This document shows, piece by piece, positions 25,801 to 33,045 of a DNA stretch of 64,000 nucleotides (position 1 is the first letter of the stretch; each line of letters starts with the position of its first letter). The position numbers and the translations under genes are program-made. Below the pieces are notes generated by a model that was not told the DNA's origin, ran no database searches, and saw only the letters and a program-made list of their open reading frames with translations. The DNA is from Pyrinomonadaceae bacterium (lineage in GTDB: Bacteria > Acidobacteriota > Blastocatellia > Pyrinomonadales > Pyrinomonadaceae): contig JAJQRF010000003.1 of assembly GCA_021228405.1 (NCBI GenBank), positions 151,581-215,580 of the forward strand, written 5' to 3'.

Positions 25801-26889
25801 ATGAACTTTCCTACTTTCCCCCGAAACAAATTTGCTTTTTTGTTTCTGCCTTCGCTATTTTTGTGTGTTTCCGTGCTGTTTTCGCTGACGTTCGTATGGC
25901 AGGAAAGCCGCGCACAGCAGTCGAAACTTTCATTATCGGATATTTTGATCGCGCTGAGATCGAAAAAAGTATCGCTTGCCGAGCGTAATCAGATCGTCAC
26001 GGAAGCGGTCAAACAACGCGGTGTGACGTTTGCGTTTACGCCGGAGATCGAAGCCGAACTCGAAGCCGCGGGCGCGGATAAGGTTTTGCTCGAGGCGATC
26101 AAAAAGCAAAGTCCGGCGGTGAAGCCCGCGCCGACTCCGACTCCTGCGCCGACTCCGATGCCGACACCTGCGCCGACCCCGAAACCGCCCGATTGGGAAA
26201 CTTTTCAAAATCAGGCGAACGATTTTTTCGTGAAGGGCGATTTTAACGCGGCGATCACGAATTACGGCAAGGTTATCGCGCTCAACAGCAAAGAACCCGC
26301 GCCTTATATGAATCGCGGCATCGCGCATTACAACCAGAAAAATTTCGATTCGGCGATTGCCGATTTCAGCAAGGTAGTCGAACTCAATCCGAACGATGCG
26401 ACCGCTTATTTCAAGCGCGGCGATGCTTTTGAAAGAATCGGGAAGGTGCAGAAGGCGGTCGAAGATTATCAGAAGGCGGTCGATCTCGAAGCGGACAACG
26501 AGCTTGCGAAAAGCTCGCTCGAACGTCTGCAAGGCACTAAAAAAACGATCATCGTCGGGCAGACGAAACCCGAAACGGCTGAAAAGACCGCTGAAAAAAC
26601 GGCGGAAAATATCGTCGATGTCGGTTCGTTAAAGGAAATGGCGGTGAAACTGGCGGTTCCGCTTTATCCTTCGTATGAACGTCTGCGCCGCACGGAAGGC
26701 GTGGTGACGGTGCAGGTGACGTTGGACGAAAACGGAAAAGTCATCGAAGCGACGGCGACATCGGGTCCGAAAACTTTGCGCCAGTTTGCCGAGGACGCGA
26801 TCAAAAAATCGAAATTCAATCCCGCAAAAGTCAACGATCAGCCCGTCAAATCGCGCGGCTACGTCGCCTATAATTTCAAAGTTTCGTAA
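25801..26889 (+). CDS. Secreted TPR protein with C-terminal TonB domain
   Basis: A 362-aa protein: signal peptide (about 1-39, ending SRAQQ), an N-terminal module of about 65 residues (LSLSDILIALRSK to LLEAIKKQ), a Pro/Thr linker (PAPTPTPAPTPMPTP), three TPR repeats (about 138-240, e.g. AITNYGKVIALNSKEPAPY and AIADFSKVVELNPNDATAY), and a TonB-C domain (about 275-360: RTEGVVTVQVTLDENGKVIE, AIKKSKFNPAKVN). TonB-C domains contact outer-membrane partners, but without a membrane anchor or ExbBD this is probably not an energy transducer. The N-terminal module recurs in the next gene. Confidence 0.85.
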   Translation: MNFPTFPRNKFAFLFLPSLFLCVSVLFSLTFVWQESRAQQSKLSLSDILIALRSKKVSLAERNQIVTEAVKQRGVTFAFTPEIEAELEAAGADKVLLEAIKKQSPAVKPAPTPTPAPTPMPTPAPTPKPPDWETFQNQANDFFVKGDFNAAITNYGKVIALNSKEPAPYMNRGIAHYNQKNFDSAIADFSKVVELNPNDATAYFKRGDAFERIGKVQKAVEDYQKAVDLEADNELAKSSLERLQGTKKTIIVGQTKPETAEKTAEKTAENIVDVGSLKEMAVKLAVPLYPSYERLRRTEGVVTVQVTLDENGKVIEATATSGPKTLRQFAEDAIKKSKFNPAKVNDQPVKSRGYVAYNFKVS

Positions 26890-26920
26890 AGAAAAAGTTC
26901 AGAGTCCTTTCTTAAGAAGG

Positions 26921-27000
26921 CTTTTCGCTAAACCAAGCCGCCTGAAGGCGGGACTCGGAACCTTTCGCTAAACCAAGCCGCCTGAAGGCGGGACTCGGAA
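26921..27000. repeat. Two tandem copies of a 40-bp element with internal hairpin
   Basis: 26921-26960 and 26961-27000 are identical except at the second base. Each carries the palindrome CCGCCTGAAGGCGG followed by GACTCGGAA. A diverged relative occurs at about 61708-61748, so it is a dispersed element. Confidence 0.85.
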
Positions 27001-27091
27001 CTTTTGCAACACAGGTATTTTGCCTGTGTTATTTTTTTATTTTCAAATTTCTTTTTTGCTGTTATATTGTCTTTCAGCGAGGCGATTATTT

Positions 27092-28042
27092 ATGATTTCA
27101 CGAACGTTTATCGGCAAATTCATTGTTTGTTTGAGCCTTTTCACGCTTACTTTTCAAAGCGTTTCGGCGCAGAAAAAGCCGCAACCGCTAACGCTTGACG
27201 AGATTCTCAACAAATTGTCGGTCACTTCGCGCACGGACGAAAACCTCAAGCAAATAAACGCGCAGATCGTCAAAGAGATCAATAAAAGAAAGGTCGGGTT
27301 TGAACCGACCGCAGACGACGAACGAAAGATAAAGGCGCGCGGCGGCAATCGGGCTTTGATAAAAGCCGTCAAAGCAAACTTTGCGGAAACACGTTCACCC
27401 GCCGAAACAGACTCGAAATTGGCTCTCGAGCTTTGGAATTGTAATTCCAAAACCGATCTTGCCGACAGAAAGCAATGCCTGCGGATTGCTAAAAAACTCG
27501 CTCTCGATTTTAAAGACGAGCCTTTGACAGAGCGCGAAAACAAGGACCTCGAAAACTATATTCAAAAAACGGAGGAGTTAATTAAAAAAACAAGCGCGCC
27601 GAAAAAGGCGGTGAAAACCAGCGACGCTGAAAGTTTTCCGAATCCCGCTTTGCCTCCGTTTGTCGAACAAATCGCACTCTATGCTCAATTTATCGCTTGC
27701 TATCCCAAAACCGATCTGGAAAGCAGAAAATTATGCGTCAAAATCGCCCGCGAATTTTTTGATAAATTTAAGGACGATGCCGAAGTTAAATCGCAAATCG
27801 ATTATTTCAGAGAATACATTCCGTTTGCCGAAAAAGTGATCGCAAAAGGCGAAGAGCTGGATAAATCGATCAGGGAATTTAACGCTTGCTTACCGAAAGA
27901 AGACCTCGAAAGCAGAAAATCGTGTCTTGCACTTGCCAAAGAATTACTCAAAAAAGACGAAATGGCACAAAATGTCGGCTCGTTAAAACGAACGATTCAA
28001 GAATTGGAAAAAACGATCGCAGAGATGAGTAAAAACCCGTAA
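27092..28042 (+). CDS. Secreted protein with N-terminal acidobacterial-type module and three Cys-pair repeats
   Basis: A 316-aa secreted protein. After the signal peptide (about 1-25, ending SVSAQ) it has the same module as the preceding gene (LTLDEILNKL to ALIKAVKANF). The rest consists of three units of roughly 80 residues, each starting with a C-x11-C signature: CNSKTDLADRKQC, CYPKTDLESRKLC and CLPKEDLESRKSC, then a predicted amphipathic helix pair. The two Cys could form a disulfide. I do not recognise this repeat family. The start at 27092 gives a clean signal peptide; the in-frame ATG at 27020 would add a second hydrophobic stretch. Confidence 0.75.
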   Translation: MISRTFIGKFIVCLSLFTLTFQSVSAQKKPQPLTLDEILNKLSVTSRTDENLKQINAQIVKEINKRKVGFEPTADDERKIKARGGNRALIKAVKANFAETRSPAETDSKLALELWNCNSKTDLADRKQCLRIAKKLALDFKDEPLTERENKDLENYIQKTEELIKKTSAPKKAVKTSDAESFPNPALPPFVEQIALYAQFIACYPKTDLESRKLCVKIAREFFDKFKDDAEVKSQIDYFREYIPFAEKVIAKGEELDKSIREFNACLPKEDLESRKSCLALAKELLKKDEMAQNVGSLKRTIQELEKTIAEMSKNP

Positions 28043-28260
28043 CCGCTTCGCAAAACTTCACTAAAAGTCCGATTTGTATCAATCCGAACCGGATTTTTAT
28101 ATTTTCTTTAAAAAAGTCTTTATTTTTTCGTCAATTTGTTGAATAATGTGGTCACGAATTAAAAAATTGCTGACTGCATCGCAGGTTCGGCTGAAATTTA
28201 TTTTCAGACCGGAACCTGACGATTTGGCTTCTTTGATAATACAAAGATCGAATAAAAATC

Positions 28261-28420
28261 GTTCGGGAATTTGAAGAATTTACGCGGAATCAGACAAAAA
28301 CAGCGGGAATTTAGCAAATTCCGCGGGAAATCGGCAAATTCCGCGGGAATTTGCTGAAAACAGCGGGAATTTGTCAAATTCCGCGGGAATTTGCCGATTT
28401 CCCGCTGTTTTCAGCGATTT
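28261..28420. repeat. Eight-unit, 20-bp tandem repeat of small palindromes (array B)
   Basis: Eight consecutive 20-bp units from 28261; the central five share CGGGAATTTnnnnAATT. Neighbouring half-units GCGGGAATTT and AAATTCCGCGG are inverted repeats, so the array can form a series of hairpins. It ends with CCCGCTGTTTTCAGC, which pairs with upstream GCTGAAAACAGCGGG. It lies 42 bp upstream of the FN3 gene start; 28043-28260 shows no feature. Confidence 0.9.
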
Positions 28421-28461
28421 CCGTTCGTATTCAAAAATAAAACAATAAAAGGAGTTAATTT

Positions 28462-29064
28462 ATGAGATTTCCTAAAACGGAACCTGAAATCATCGCGCTT
28501 GCACAGCAAATTGAAAATGGTCTGAATACAAATGCGAATCTGGCTGATTCGCCCGTCGATAAAGCCGTTTTTGCGTCTAAACTTGCCGGCTATCTGGCAA
28601 AACGTAACGAAATCCTGACGCTTTCGGCGGAGTTGGGCACAAAACACATCGAAAAAGACGATTTGCAGGAAGATTTGACCGAATCTATGCAGAGAGTCAT
28701 CGGGTATCTGGAGAGCAAGACGAACAACGACCCGGAACAGCTTGCCACGATCGGCTGGATCGTCGATGCGGTTTCGGGCGCAAAACAGCCGCCCGGTCAG
28801 CCGCGCGCGCTGGAGATCGTCAGACAGACGGACGGTTCGATCTTTCTGGATTGGAAAAATCCGACCGACGGCGGACGCGTTGCGTCTTACCGCGTCGAAC
28901 GCCGCGAACGTCCCGCCGGAGCGTGGGAAACCGTCAGCGCAACCAATCTGACCGAACTGCTTTTAATAAATCAGCCGCGCGGAAAAGAACTCGAATATCG
29001 CATCGTCGCCTTCAATTCAAACGGCGATTCGACCCCGAGCAACACCGTCGCCGCTGTCCTTTAA
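28462..29064 (+). CDS. Fibronectin type III domain protein
   Basis: A 200-aa protein without a signal peptide. Residues about 1-105 are helical (IIALAQQIENGLNTNANLAD); residues about 110-200 form a fibronectin type III domain (SIFLDWKNPTDGGRVASYRVERRE to EYRIVAFNSNGDSTPSNTV). AAAGGAG stands 8 bp before the ATG. FN3 domains mediate protein or carbohydrate contacts. Position between repeat array B and a heptamer repeat is the only context. Confidence 0.8.
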   Translation: MRFPKTEPEIIALAQQIENGLNTNANLADSPVDKAVFASKLAGYLAKRNEILTLSAELGTKHIEKDDLQEDLTESMQRVIGYLESKTNNDPEQLATIGWIVDAVSGAKQPPGQPRALEIVRQTDGSIFLDWKNPTDGGRVASYRVERRERPAGAWETVSATNLTELLLINQPRGKELEYRIVAFNSNGDSTPSNTVAAVL

Positions 29065-29197
29065 TAACGGAAAACGGATAGTGGATAACGGATAACGGAT
29101 AGTGAAAAATGGGTAGCGGAAGTAAAAAACGGATAGTGAAAAACGGGTAGCGGATAAAAATTAATTCTCGTTATCCGTTATCCGTTATCCGTTATTA
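29063..29197. repeat. GGATAAC heptamer hairpin repeat
   Basis: Left part 29063-29160 contains tandem and scattered GGATAAC/GGATAGT/GGGTAGC words; the right arm 29169-29197 has three tandem GTTATCC units. The arms are complementary and enclose the space between the converging FN3 and deoC genes, reaching both stop codons. Confidence 0.8.
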
Positions 29198-30049
29198 GTA
29201 GTTTCCCGCAACGATATTCGACTTGATTCCGCTTGCTTCCTGCGCGATCTTTACGCCGACCGACGCGCCGATGCGGGTTGCGCCCGCTTCAAACATTGCG
29301 CGCGCGTCGTCGATGCCCTTTACGCCGCCCGAAGCCTTTACGCCTAAGCTGTGCCCGACCGTGCGCCGCATCAAAGCCACGTCGTCGGCAGTCGCGCCGC
29401 CCTTTGCAAACCCGGTCGAAGTTTTCACGAAATCCGCGCCCGCATTTTTCGATGCCAGACAAGCGCGAACCTTTTCCTCATCGGTCAAAAGCGCGGTTTC
29501 GATGATGACCTTCAACAAAACGCCGTTTTCGTGCGCGGCTTGGGCAACGGCGCGAATGTCGTCTTCGACCGTGCAATCGTCGCCCGATTTCAGCGCGCCG
29601 ATATTGATGACCATATCCACTTCCCGCGCGCCGTTAAAGATCGCCCGCCGCGCTTCGTAAGCCTTCACGTCGGGCAAGGTCGCGCCCAAAGGAAAACCGA
29701 TCACGGTGCAGACGGGAACATTTGAGCCGCTCAAAAATTCGCTCGCTTTTTTCACCCACGCCGGATTGACGCAAACGGACGCAAAGCCGAACTGAATCGC
29801 TTCGTTGCAGAGCTTTTTAATGTCCGCTTCGGTCGCTTCGGGCTTGAGCAAAGTATGGTCGATCAGGCTCGCCCAATCGTGCGCCGTCGCCGTTTCGCCG
29901 AGGACGATCCCGATGCGCGACGCGCCCGCGTCAACGATTCTTTCAACATCCGCGCGGCAAAACGACGGACAATAAGCATCGTCGCCGATTTTCGCCAAAA
30001 CGAGGTCGGTAATCTGTTCGACAAGTTTTTCGTAGTTGCCGTTTGTCAT
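29195..30049 (-). CDS. deoC: Deoxyribose-phosphate aldolase with microcompartment-type N-terminal extension
   Basis: A 284-aa DeoC that cleaves 2-deoxyribose-5-phosphate to acetaldehyde and glyceraldehyde-3-phosphate. The catalytic core starts at about residue 58 ([14 protein letters not shown]); Asp in EVDMVINIG, the Schiff-base Lys in DFVKTSTGF and Lys in VKASGGVKG are present. Compared with the common ~220-aa enzyme there are about 55 extra N-terminal residues, led by an amphipathic helix ([16 protein letters not shown]) that has the spacing of encapsulation peptides of bacterial microcompartment cargo, then a CPSFC segment. The rpiB gene nearby has a similar extension. No shell protein gene is in the window. 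Confidence 0.93.
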   Translation of the reverse strand: MTNGNYEKLVEQITDLVLAKIGDDAYCPSFCRADVERIVDAGASRIGIVLGETATAHDWASLIDHTLLKPEATEADIKKLCNEAIQFGFASVCVNPAWVKKASEFLSGSNVPVCTVIGFPLGATLPDVKAYEARRAIFNGAREVDMVINIGALKSGDDCTVEDDIRAVAQAAHENGVLLKVIIETALLTDEEKVRACLASKNAGADFVKTSTGFAKGGATADDVALMRRTVGHSLGVKASGGVKGIDDARAMFEAGATRIGASVGVKIAQEASGIKSNIVAGNY

Positions 30050-30059
30050 AAAATAAATA

Positions 30060-30698
30060 TTAAACCAATTTCCAATCTTTCAAAACTTCCACTAAATCCG
30101 GCAATTCTTCCTGCCAAAGCCAATCCGTCTTTATCCAGAGCCCTTCGATCACGCGGCTCTCGAAAACTCCGTCATTATTGATGGAAAGCATTTTATATTT
30201 TCCGTCGGTATCGAAACCGTAAAAAATCGCCGTTCGCCGATGCGGATCGATTATCCAATATTCATTTACGCCAGCCGCTTCGTATTCGTCGAATTTATCA
30301 ACATAATCCCGCGTAATGCTTTCAGGTGAAATGACCTCGATCACCAAATCAGCCGCGCCGTCGAAATATTGTTTCTTCACACGATCGAAATTTTTTGTTG
30401 AAACGAAGAAAATGTCAGGCTCGCGTCCTTTCGTTTTATCGCCGAAAGTCATTTTCATTTGATAAGGTTCGCCGTGTATCTTGCCGAGTTTTTTAACTTC
30501 AACGAAAAACCTCAAAAGTGCTTGTAAAAAACCTTTCAAATCGTCGTGCTGTTCAGTTACTGACATATTGCTTACAATTTCTCCGTCAACATATTCGGCA
30601 TATTGCCCGTCGTATTCGCGCAAAAATTCCTCGTAAGTCAGCTTTTGCGGAACGAAACCGGAAGGCATATTTGGAATTTCAAGATTTGTCTGCGGCAT
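30060..30698 (-). CDS. Uma2-family (DUF820) putative endonuclease
   Basis: A 212-aa Uma2/DUF820 protein of the PD-(D/E)XK nuclease fold. Seen: [30 protein letters not shown] with the acidic residue, [11 protein letters not shown], and [14 protein letters not shown]. The family is common in cyanobacteria and Acidobacteria and often mobile; function is not established. It is inserted between deoC and rpiB (10 bp upstream of deoC), so it may be co-transcribed with deoC. Confidence 0.85.
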   Translation of the reverse strand: MPQTNLEIPNMPSGFVPQKLTYEEFLREYDGQYAEYVDGEIVSNMSVTEQHDDLKGFLQALLRFFVEVKKLGKIHGEPYQMKMTFGDKTKGREPDIFFVSTKNFDRVKKQYFDGAADLVIEVISPESITRDYVDKFDEYEAAGVNEYWIIDPHRRTAIFYGFDTDGKYKMLSINNDGVFESRVIEGLWIKTDWLWQEELPDLVEVLKDWKLV

Positions 30699-30758
30699 AA
30701 GATTTTACACTCCGAAATTTGCGTTTATTTTACGCTGATTTTCTGCTTTAACACAATT

Positions 30759-31532
30759 TTAGCGCGAATACTGATTTTGAATCGCATCGATTTTTCCGAC
30801 GCGTTTTTTATGTCTGTCTTCGGTCAGATCGGTCGAAAGCCATGCTTCGACGATCTCTTTTATTTGATTGAAATCGTTTTGTCCGCTTCCCAATGTGAGA
30901 ACGTTTGCGCCGTTGTGTTCGCGTGAGTTTTTCGCCAAAGCGACCGAATAACACGCCGCCGCACGCACGTTCGGAACTTTGTTCGCCGTCATCGCCGAAC
31001 CGATTCCCGCGCCGTCGATGATGATCCCGACATCGACCGATCTTTCGCCGACGGCTTTCGCAACCGCGTGTGCAAAATCGGGATAATCGACCGCGTCTTT
31101 CGAGTTCGTGCCGAAATCGCGGACTTGCAAACCTAATTCGCCCAAGAATATTTTGAGTTTTTCCTTGAATTCAAAACCGCCGTGATCGCATCCGACCGCA
31201 ACCGTTTGAACTTTCAACGAACCGCGTCGAGATTGTTTTCTGATGAGCTGAATGTTTTTTTCACGAATCAGATCGCTCGCCAGCGGCGTAAATTTCGCGT
31301 TTTCCGAAATGCGAAGCTTTGCGCCGAAATCCAATCCGCGCAGATCGTCTTCGGTAATCAAATTTTTTGCCGATTCGTCGCGGTCAAATTCCTTTTCAGC
31401 CTTTTCCTTGAGCGAATTGACGACGACGTGTTTCGGATAAATTTCTTCCTTTTTCGGTTCGTCTTCCGGCGGAACGTTTGCCAAAACCTGCTTTACCAAT
31501 TCACGAACGCGGTCGCGTGTATCTTTTTCCAT
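30759..31532 (-). CDS. rpiB: RpiB/LacAB-family sugar-phosphate isomerase with encapsulation-type N-terminus
   Basis: About 257 aa, with an RpiB core from about residue 112 (VAVGCDHGGFEFKEKL, DYPDFAHAVA, NGANVLTLGSG). The 100-residue N-terminal extension starts with the amphipathic helix RVRELVKQVLANV and later has FTPLASDLIREKNIQLI, a linker type known from microcompartment-associated enzymes. The residue that is the catalytic Cys in E. coli RpiB (ICGTGVG) is Asp173 (IIDGAGIGSAM), and the following Thr is Ala, so substrate or mechanism may differ from ribose-5-phosphate isomerase. The start at 31532 leaves room for a promoter before the divergent hpt; an upstream ATG at 31607 is only 15 bp from hpt. 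Confidence 0.85.
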   Translation of the reverse strand: MEKDTRDRVRELVKQVLANVPPEDEPKKEEIYPKHVVVNSLKEKAEKEFDRDESAKNLITEDDLRGLDFGAKLRISENAKFTPLASDLIREKNIQLIRKQSRRGSLKVQTVAVGCDHGGFEFKEKLKIFLGELGLQVRDFGTNSKDAVDYPDFAHAVAKAVGERSVDVGIIIDGAGIGSAMTANKVPNVRAAACYSVALAKNSREHNGANVLTLGSGQNDFNQIKEIVEAWLSTDLTEDRHKKRVGKIDAIQNQYSR

Positions 31533-31587
31533 ATCCTGCAATGATTCGATCTCTTTCAAGTTCGAGCTTTGAACTTTGAATTGAATA

Positions 31588-31606
31588 TGTGTAAAAATAT
31601 CACACA
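31588..31606. promoter_or_regulatory. Small palindrome between rpiB and hpt
   Basis: TGTGTAAAAATATCACACA is an inverted repeat of TGTGT/ACACA in the short divergent region. It resembles a CRP/FNR-type half-site pair but with an off-standard spacer. Confidence 0.3.
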
Positions 31607-31621
31607 AATAAACGAAAAACT

Positions 31622-32173
31622 ATGTCAACCGAATTTACCAATCCGAACCTTAAAGTTTTGTATTCACCCGCGGAAATCGCTCAAAGAGTGAAGGAACTCG
31701 GCACGCAGATCACCGCAGAATATGCGGGCAAAGACCTTGTGATGATCGGGATTTTAAAGGGCTCCTGCATCTTTCTCGCCGATCTTATCCGCGAAATAGA
31801 TTTGAAACTGACCATCGATTTTATGGCGGTTTCGAGTTATAAGGACGATACGGTTTCTTCGGGCGACGTGGAAATTTTAAAGGATTTGACGAACCCGATT
31901 CGCGGAAAGGATGTAATCATCTGCGAAGATATTGTCGATACGGGTTTGACGCTTTTTCGCCTTACGGAAATGCTCGGTTCGCGCGGCGCAAATTCCTTAA
32001 AGATCGCCACGCTTTTGGACAAACCCGAACCGCGCATCAAAAAAGATTTGAAGATCGATTATTGCGGATTTCAGATTCCGAACAAATTCGTCGTCGGCTA
32101 CGGCTTGGACGCGGCGAATCGCTACCGCAATCTGCCCTTCATCGGGGTCGTTAAAAATCCGGCGGAAGCATAA
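31622..32173 (+). CDS. hpt: Hypoxanthine phosphoribosyltransferase
   Basis: A 183-aa purine salvage enzyme of family length that makes IMP/GMP from hypoxanthine/guanine and PRPP. The PRPP-binding signature is VIICEDIVDTGLTL (residues about 99-112); PP-loop LKGSCIFLADL, DFMAVSSY and VVGYGLDAANRYRNLPFIG with the C-terminal flexible hood are seen. A terminator follows. Starts close to the divergent rpiB. Confidence 0.96.
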   Translation: MSTEFTNPNLKVLYSPAEIAQRVKELGTQITAEYAGKDLVMIGILKGSCIFLADLIREIDLKLTIDFMAVSSYKDDTVSSGDVEILKDLTNPIRGKDVIICEDIVDTGLTLFRLTEMLGSRGANSLKIATLLDKPEPRIKKDLKIDYCGFQIPNKFVVGYGLDAANRYRNLPFIGVVKNPAEA

Positions 32174-32194
32174 ATTTTAAAAATCATCGAAAAC

Positions 32195-32230
32195 AAGCCG
32201 TTTTCGCATTGACCTTAACGGCTTTTTTCC
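32195..32230 (+). terminator. Intrinsic terminator after hpt
   Basis: AAGCCGTT (32195-32202) pairs with AACGGCTT (32217-32224), followed by TTTTCC. Confidence 0.75.
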
Positions 32231-32294
32231 ATATAATCTGATATTTTCGACTAGCGGGCAAATTCTTGCCTTGCGCGAAGGAGATAATATAACA

Positions 32295-32585
32295 ATGAGT
32301 TACGCAATTATCAGAACAGGCGGAAAACAATTTCCCGTAAGCGAAGGCGAAACCCTGCGCGTGCCGACCATCGATGCCGAAGCAGGTAAAAAGATCGACG
32401 TTGAAGCATTGGTTTTAGGCGCAGGCAAAGACGCAAATTTCGGCGGCGCAACCGTTTCGGCAACCGTCGTCGGACACGGACGCGGCGAAAAAGTTATTGT
32501 TTTCAAAAAGAAACGCCGCAAACAATACAAACGCAAACAAGGTCACCGTCAAGGTTACACGGAAATCAAAATTGAAAAGATTTAG
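32295..32585 (+). CDS. rplU: 50S ribosomal protein L21
   Basis: A 96-aa L21 with the family opening SYAIIRTGGKQFPVSEG and the C-terminal basic segment FKKKRRKQYKRKQGHRQ that binds 23S rRNA. AAGGAG lies 11 bp before the ATG at 32295. It is followed by rpmA, the conserved rplU-rpmA order; obgE, usually next in many bacteria, is 12 kb away here. Confidence 0.97.
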   Translation: MSYAIIRTGGKQFPVSEGETLRVPTIDAEAGKKIDVEALVLGAGKDANFGGATVSATVVGHGRGEKVIVFKKKRRKQYKRKQGHRQGYTEIKIEKI

Positions 32586-32634
32586 TCTGGAGGAAAACGG
32601 TCTTTGTTTTTTGGTCTTTGGTCTTTAGTTTTCT

Positions 32635-32667
32635 AAATCCAAAATCCAAAATCCAAAATCCAAAATC
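32635..32667. repeat. CCAAAAT heptamer repeat between rplU and rpmA
   Basis: Four tandem CCAAAAT units, preceded by two GGTCTTT units (about 32612-32626). The same CCAAAAT run occurs inside nadD at 46871-46902. It separates rplU from rpmA. Confidence 0.85.
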
Positions 32668-32672
32668 AAGAT

Positions 32673-32957
32673 ATGGCACATAAGAAAGGTGTAGGTTCAT
32701 CAAGAAACGGACGCGATTCACACGCGCAGCGATTGGGACTTAAGAAATTCGGCGGCGAGCACGTTCTCGGCGGAAACATTTTAGCGCGTCAACGCGGCAC
32801 GAAATGGAAACCGGGCAAAAACGTCGGACGCGGTAAAGACGATACGCTCTTTTCGTTGATCGAAGGTTTTGTCAAATTTGAAGATAAAGGTCAAAAAGGC
32901 AAATTTATCAGCGTTTATGCAGAAGGCGCGGCAGAACTCGCTCCGAAAAACGCATAA
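32673..32957 (+). CDS. rpmA: 50S ribosomal protein L27
   Basis: A 94-aa L27 starting [20 protein letters not shown], then [15 protein letters not shown] and [12 protein letters not shown], all family hallmarks. There is no N-terminal cleavable extension, so it is the directly used form with its N-terminus near the peptidyl-transferase centre. The short space before it is filled by the heptamer repeat, leaving no obvious Shine-Dalgarno. Confidence 0.97.
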   Translation: MAHKKGVGSSRNGRDSHAQRLGLKKFGGEHVLGGNILARQRGTKWKPGKNVGRGKDDTLFSLIEGFVKFEDKGQKGKFISVYAEGAAELAPKNA

Positions 32958-32989
32958 GTTCAGGCAATTGTTTTTGCAATTCAAATATT

Positions 32990-33023
32990 AAAAAAGCACT
33001 TCAAAAAATGAAGTGCTTTTTTC
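32990..33023. terminator. Intrinsic terminator between rpmA and the beta-helix gene
   Basis: AAAAAGCACTTC and GAAGTGCTTTTTT (32991-33022) form a perfect stem around AAAAAAT, with A-rich and T-rich flanks so it works in both directions. Confidence 0.9.
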
Positions 33024-33045
33024 TGTGCGGAGTTGGGGAAATTTT

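Noticed and set aside
28261-28420. CRISPR array
   Set aside because: The repeat is continuous, with no unique spacers and no cas genes.
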